Positions 6,046 through 9,072 of a stretch of 9,072 bases of DNA are shown here, one piece after another; the first letter of the stretch is position 1; the number at the start of each line of letters is the position of its first letter. This DNA is from CAZCGA01 sp964498075 (GTDB lineage Bacteria; Desulfobacterota; Binatia; HRBIN30). Made by a program: the position numbers and the translations under genes. The stretch covers positions 1 to 9,072 of the forward strand of contig CAZCGA010000202.1 of NCBI GenBank assembly GCA_964498075.1, read 5' to 3'. The notes beneath the pieces are model-generated. The model was not told the origin of the DNA, made no database searches, and saw only the letters and a program-made list of their open reading frames with translations.

Positions 6046-6819
6046 GATCCGGAACCCGCCCGAGACGCTGATGGTCTCGCCGGTGATGCCGCGGGCCTCG
6101 TCGCTCGCCAGGAACAGCGCCGCCGCCGCCACCTCGTCCTCGTCCACCATGCGCTTGAGCGCGGTGGGTGCCAGATATTCCTGCTCGGTCTCCGCCTCGG
6201 TCTTCCCCAGCGCCGCCGCCCGGTCGCGGATCACGCGCGCCATGCGCTCGCCGCGGGTCGAGCCCGGCGCGATCGCATTCACCGTGATGCCGTGCGGGCC
6301 GGCCTCGAGCGCGAGCGAGCGCGTGAGTCCGATCATGCCCCACTTCGACGCCGCGTAGGCGCTGCGCAGGGGGTAGCCGACGAATCCGGCGACCGAGGCG
6401 ATGTTGACGATGCGACCGCTGCGCCGCCCGATCATGTGGGGAAGCGCGTGCTTCGCGCACAGGAATGCGCCGGTCAGGTTGATGGCGAGCGTGCGGTCCC
6501 ACTCGTCGCGATCGACATCGATCGCGGCCGCGGTGGGCCCCGCGATCCCGGCGTTGTTCACGAGGATGTCGAGCCGTCCGAAGTCGGCGAGGGTGGCGGC
6601 GACCATCGCCTTGACCGCCGCCTCGCCCGCGACGTCGGTGAGCGTGACGCGCGCCCGGCCGCCGCGCTCGCCGATCTCTCGCGCCGTGGATTCGAGCCGC
6701 TCGCGGCCGGTCCCGGCGAGGGTGACCGCCGCGCCTTCCGCGGCGAAGCGCAGCGCGATGGCGCGGCCGATGCCGTGCCCGCCCCCCGTGACGATGGCGA
6801 CCTGCCCCGCGAGCTTCAT
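6043..6819 (-). CDS. Short-chain dehydrogenase/reductase (SDR), classical type
   Basis: The 258-residue product is a complete classical SDR, an NAD(P)H-dependent oxidoreductase acting on a hydroxyl or keto group. The cofactor motif TGGGHGIG is at 11-18, D62-V63 contacts the adenine, and NNAG is at 88-91. The catalytic tetrad is intact: N114 (LAINLTG), S142 (NIASVAG), Y155 and K159 (YAASK). The end, GITGETISVSGGFRI, matches the family's C-terminus. The residue after the second strand is in LAGTGRER, with no acidic residue there and Arg nearby, which leans toward NADP(H), but weakly. Relatives include FabG-like 3-oxoacyl-ACP reductases and sugar or alcohol dehydrogenases; the exact substrate cannot be read from the sequence. 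It starts 14 nt after the stop of aceE, with only a weak AGGA upstream, so it is probably co-transcribed with aceE and perhaps translated by coupling. Confidence 0.88.
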   Translation of the reverse strand: MKLAGQVAIVTGGGHGIGRAIALRFAAEGAAVTLAGTGRERLESTAREIGERGGRARVTLTDVAGEAAVKAMVAATLADFGRLDILVNNAGIAGPTAAAIDVDRDEWDRTLAINLTGAFLCAKHALPHMIGRRSGRIVNIASVAGFVGYPLRSAYAASKWGMIGLTRSLALEAGPHGITVNAIAPGSTRGERMARVIRDRAAALGKTEAETEQEYLAPTALKRMVDEDEVAAAALFLASDEARGITGETISVSGGFRI

Positions 6820-6833
6820 TCGGCGATGGATTC

Positions 6834-9072
6834 CTACGCGCGCCGCGGCTCCACCGTCTCCGGATCGATCCCGAACTCCTGGATCGCGCGGGCCACGGCG
6901 CCCGGCGGCACCTGCCCCTGCGCGCACAGCGTCGAGAGCGTCGCCACCACGATGTGCTCGGCGTCGATCTCGAAGTGTCGCCGCAGCGCCTCGCGCGTGT
7001 CGCTGCGGCCGAAGCCGTCGGTGCCGAGCGGCGTGAACGGCCGCGGCACCCAGCGCGCGACCATCTCGGGCACCGCATGCATGAAGTCGGTGGCCGCGAT
7101 CACCGGGCCCGAGGCCGACTCCAGCGCGCGAGTGACGTACGGCACGCGCGGCCGCTCGCCCGGGTGGAGCCGGTTCCAGCGCTCGACTTCGAGCGCGTCG
7201 TTCCGCAGCTGCTGATAGCTCGTGACGCTCCACACGTCGGCCGCGACGTCGTACTTCTCGGCCAGCATCTCCTGCGCGCGCAGGGCTTCGAGCATGATCA
7301 CGCCGCTGCCGAACAGCTGCGCGCGGTGCTTCGCCGCCGCCACCGCGCCGCGGTAGAGGTACATCCCGCGCAGGATGCCGTCCTCGACGCCGCTCGGCAT
7401 GGCCGGCATGGGGTAGTCCTGGTTGTAGAGCGTGACGTAGTAGAAGACGTCTTCGTTATTCACGTACATGCGCTTGAGGCCCTCGCGCACGATGGCCGCG
7501 ACCTCGTAGGCGAACGCCGGATCGTACGCCAGCACGCTGGGCACTACCGAGAACAGCACGTGGCTGTGGCCGTCCTCGTGCTGCAGGCCTTCGCCGTTGA
7601 GCGTGGTGCGCCCGGCGGTGGCGCCGAGCAGGAAGCCGCGGCCGCGCGCGTCGCCGAACGCCCACACCAGGTCGCCGGTGCGCTGGAAGCCGAACATCGA
7701 GTAGAAGATGTAGAACGGGATCGCCGGCTCGCCGTGGGTCGCGTAGCTCGTCCCCGCCGCGGTGAACGAGGCCATCGAGCCCGCCTCGGTGATGCCCTCC
7801 TCCAGCAGCTGGCCGTCCGTTCTCTCGGTGTAGGAGAGCATCAGTTTCGAGTCCACCGGCTCGTATTTCTGGCCGAACGCCGCGTAGATCCCGACCTCGC
7901 GGAACAGCACTTCGAGGCCGAAGGTGCGCGCCTCGTCCGGAATAATGGGCACGATGCGCCGGCCCCATTCCGGATCGCGCACCAGGTTGCGCAGGAGCTT
8001 GGCGAACGCCATGGTGGTCGAGACCGCCTGCCTCTCGCCCGTGCCCTGCGTGAACTCGGCGAACACCTTGTCGGCGGGCTCGGGCAGCGGCTTCGGACGC
8101 ACCACGCGCTTCGGCAGGCAGCCGCCGAGCGCGGCACGGCGCTCCAGCATGTAACGCACCTCGGGACTTTCCGTGCCGGGGTGGAAGTATGGGGCCTCGG
8201 CCAGCTTCTTGTCGGAGATCGGCAGCTCGAGCCGGTCGCGGAACTTCTTCAGCTCGTCGAGGTTCAGCTTCTTCATCTGGTGCGTGATGTTGCGCGCCTC
8301 CGCGCTCGCCCCCAGCGTCCAGCCCTTCACCGTCTTCGCCAGGATCGCGGTGGGCTGTCCGCGGTGCCGGGTGGCGACCTGGTATGCGGCGTAGACCTTG
8401 CGGTAGTCGTGCCCGCCGCGCCGCAGCCCCCGCAAGTCGTCGTCGCTCAGGTGCTCGACCATCTTGAGCAGCCGCGGGTCGCGCCCGAAGAAGTGCTCGC
8501 GGACGTATGCGCCGCTCTCGATCGAGTAGCGCTGCCACTCGCCGTCCACGGTCTCGTTCATGGCCTCGTCCAGCACGCCGTCGTAGTCCTGGGCGAGCAG
8601 CGCGTCCCACTCGCGCGCCCAGATCACTTTGACCACGTTCCAGCCCGCGCCGGTGAGGATCGCCTCCAGCTCCTGGATGATCTTGCTGTTGCCGCGCACC
8701 GGGCCGTCCAGGCGCTGCAAGTTGCAGTTGATGACGAACGTCAGGTTGTCCAGCCCCTCGCGCGCCGCGAGCGTGAGAGCGCCGATCGCCTCCGGCTCGT
8801 CCATCTCGCCGTCGCCCAGGAACGCCCACACCCTCGAGCCCGAGGTGTCGGCGAGGCCGCGGGCGTGGAGGTACCGGTTGAAGCGCGCCTGGTAGATCGC
8901 GTTCAGCGGGCCCAGTCCCATCGAGACCGTCGGGAATTCCCAGAAGTCGGGCATCAGGCGCGGGTGCGGATAGGACGAGAGCCCCGCGCCGCGCGTGACC
9001 TCGCGCCGGAAGTGGTCGAGCTGCGACTCGGTGAGCCGCCCCTCGAGGAACGCGCGCGAGTAGAAGCCGGGG
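6834..9072 (-). CDS. aceE: Pyruvate dehydrogenase E1 component, homodimeric AceE type, 5' partial
   Basis: AceE is the thiamine diphosphate enzyme of the pyruvate dehydrogenase complex. It decarboxylates pyruvate and passes the acetyl group to the lipoyl arm of E2 in the cytoplasm. The frame is open from the right edge to a TAG at 6834-6836, about 745 codons. The visible part begins near residue 144 of the 887-residue E. coli protein (as I recall it), and RGAGLSSYPHPRLMPDFWEF matches strongly. Counted from the internal Met at 8954, the thiamine/Mg motif is GDGEMDEPE (47-55) ending NCNLQ (76-80); D48, N78 and Q80 correspond to E. coli D230, N260 and Q262. H225 (NITHQMKK) corresponds to active-loop H407. 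GLQHEDGHSH, FYIFYSMFGFQR and LGTDGFGRSD are also conserved. The ending, FGIDPETVEPRRA, matches the family's C-terminus. No frameshift is seen. An SDR gene, not aceF, follows 14 nt downstream. Confidence 0.97.
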   Translation of the reverse strand, partial: PGFYSRAFLEGRLTESQLDHFRREVTRGAGLSSYPHPRLMPDFWEFPTVSMGLGPLNAIYQARFNRYLHARGLADTSGSRVWAFLGDGEMDEPEAIGALTLAAREGLDNLTFVINCNLQRLDGPVRGNSKIIQELEAILTGAGWNVVKVIWAREWDALLAQDYDGVLDEAMNETVDGEWQRYSIESGAYVREHFFGRDPRLLKMVEHLSDDDLRGLRRGGHDYRKVYAAYQVATRHRGQPTAILAKTVKGWTLGASAEARNITHQMKKLNLDELKKFRDRLELPISDKKLAEAPYFHPGTESPEVRYMLERRAALGGCLPKRVVRPKPLPEPADKVFAEFTQGTGERQAVSTTMAFAKLLRNLVRDPEWGRRIVPIIPDEARTFGLEVLFREVGIYAAFGQKYEPVDSKLMLSYTERTDGQLLEEGITEAGSMASFTAAGTSYATHGEPAIPFYIFYSMFGFQRTGDLVWAFGDARGRGFLLGATAGRTTLNGEGLQHEDGHSHVLFSVVPSVLAYDPAFAYEVAAIVREGLKRMYVNNEDVFYYVTLYNQDYPMPAMPSGVEDGILRGMYLYRGAVAAAKHRAQLFGSGVIMLEALRAQEMLAEKYDVAADVWSVTSYQQLRNDALEVERWNRLHPGERPRVPYVTRALESASGPVIAATDFMHAVPEMVARWVPRPFTPLGTDGFGRSDTREALRRHFEIDAEHIVVATLSTLCAQGQVPPGAVARAIQEFGIDPETVEPRRA

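Overview
The window is a 9 kb piece of a high-GC bacterial chromosome. GC is about 70% or more in most genes and falls to about 55-60% in part of one. It carries six protein genes, two of them cut by the window edges. No rRNA, tRNA, CRISPR array, insertion sequence or phage structural gene is visible. The lineage cannot be fixed from the sequence. A homodimeric AceE-type pyruvate dehydrogenase E1 and an HNH nuclease with a C-terminal UBA/RuvA-like helical tail fit a GC-rich Gram-negative or an uncultured lineage such as Candidatus Eisenbacteria, Gemmatimonadota or Myxococcota. That placement is an impression only.

Left part (1-4092, + strand) is the accessory, DNA-processing side. It starts with the 3' end of an HNH endonuclease gene (to 406). 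A non-coding leader of about 220 bp follows, with three CATG sites spaced exactly 9 bp apart. Next is a large single-chain restriction-modification enzyme (628 or 589 to 4092). It has an HsdR/Mrr-like PD-ExK nuclease module, a gamma-type N6-adenine methyltransferase core (DPCCGTG and NPPY motifs) and a C-terminal recognition region like that of type ISP enzymes. It lacks the helicase that type ISP enzymes carry between nuclease and methyltransferase, so it looks like a compact type IIG-like, self-contained restriction system. Its recognition region is clearly lower in GC than the rest.

Middle (4207-5996, + strand) holds a six-helix membrane protein of unknown function with a histidine cluster, then a RimJ/RimL-like GNAT acetyltransferase.

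Right part (6043-9072, - strand) is core metabolism: aceE (5' end outside the window) followed after 14 nt by a short-chain dehydrogenase/reductase. The two are almost certainly co-transcribed. An E2 gene (aceF) is not in the expected downstream position. The acetyltransferase and the dehydrogenase converge on a 46-bp gap, and a perfect 9-bp inverted repeat there contains both stop codons.

The most unusual element is the helicase-less nuclease-methyltransferase fusion with its phased CATG leader. I see no multi-gene novel system that can be supported from this window alone.
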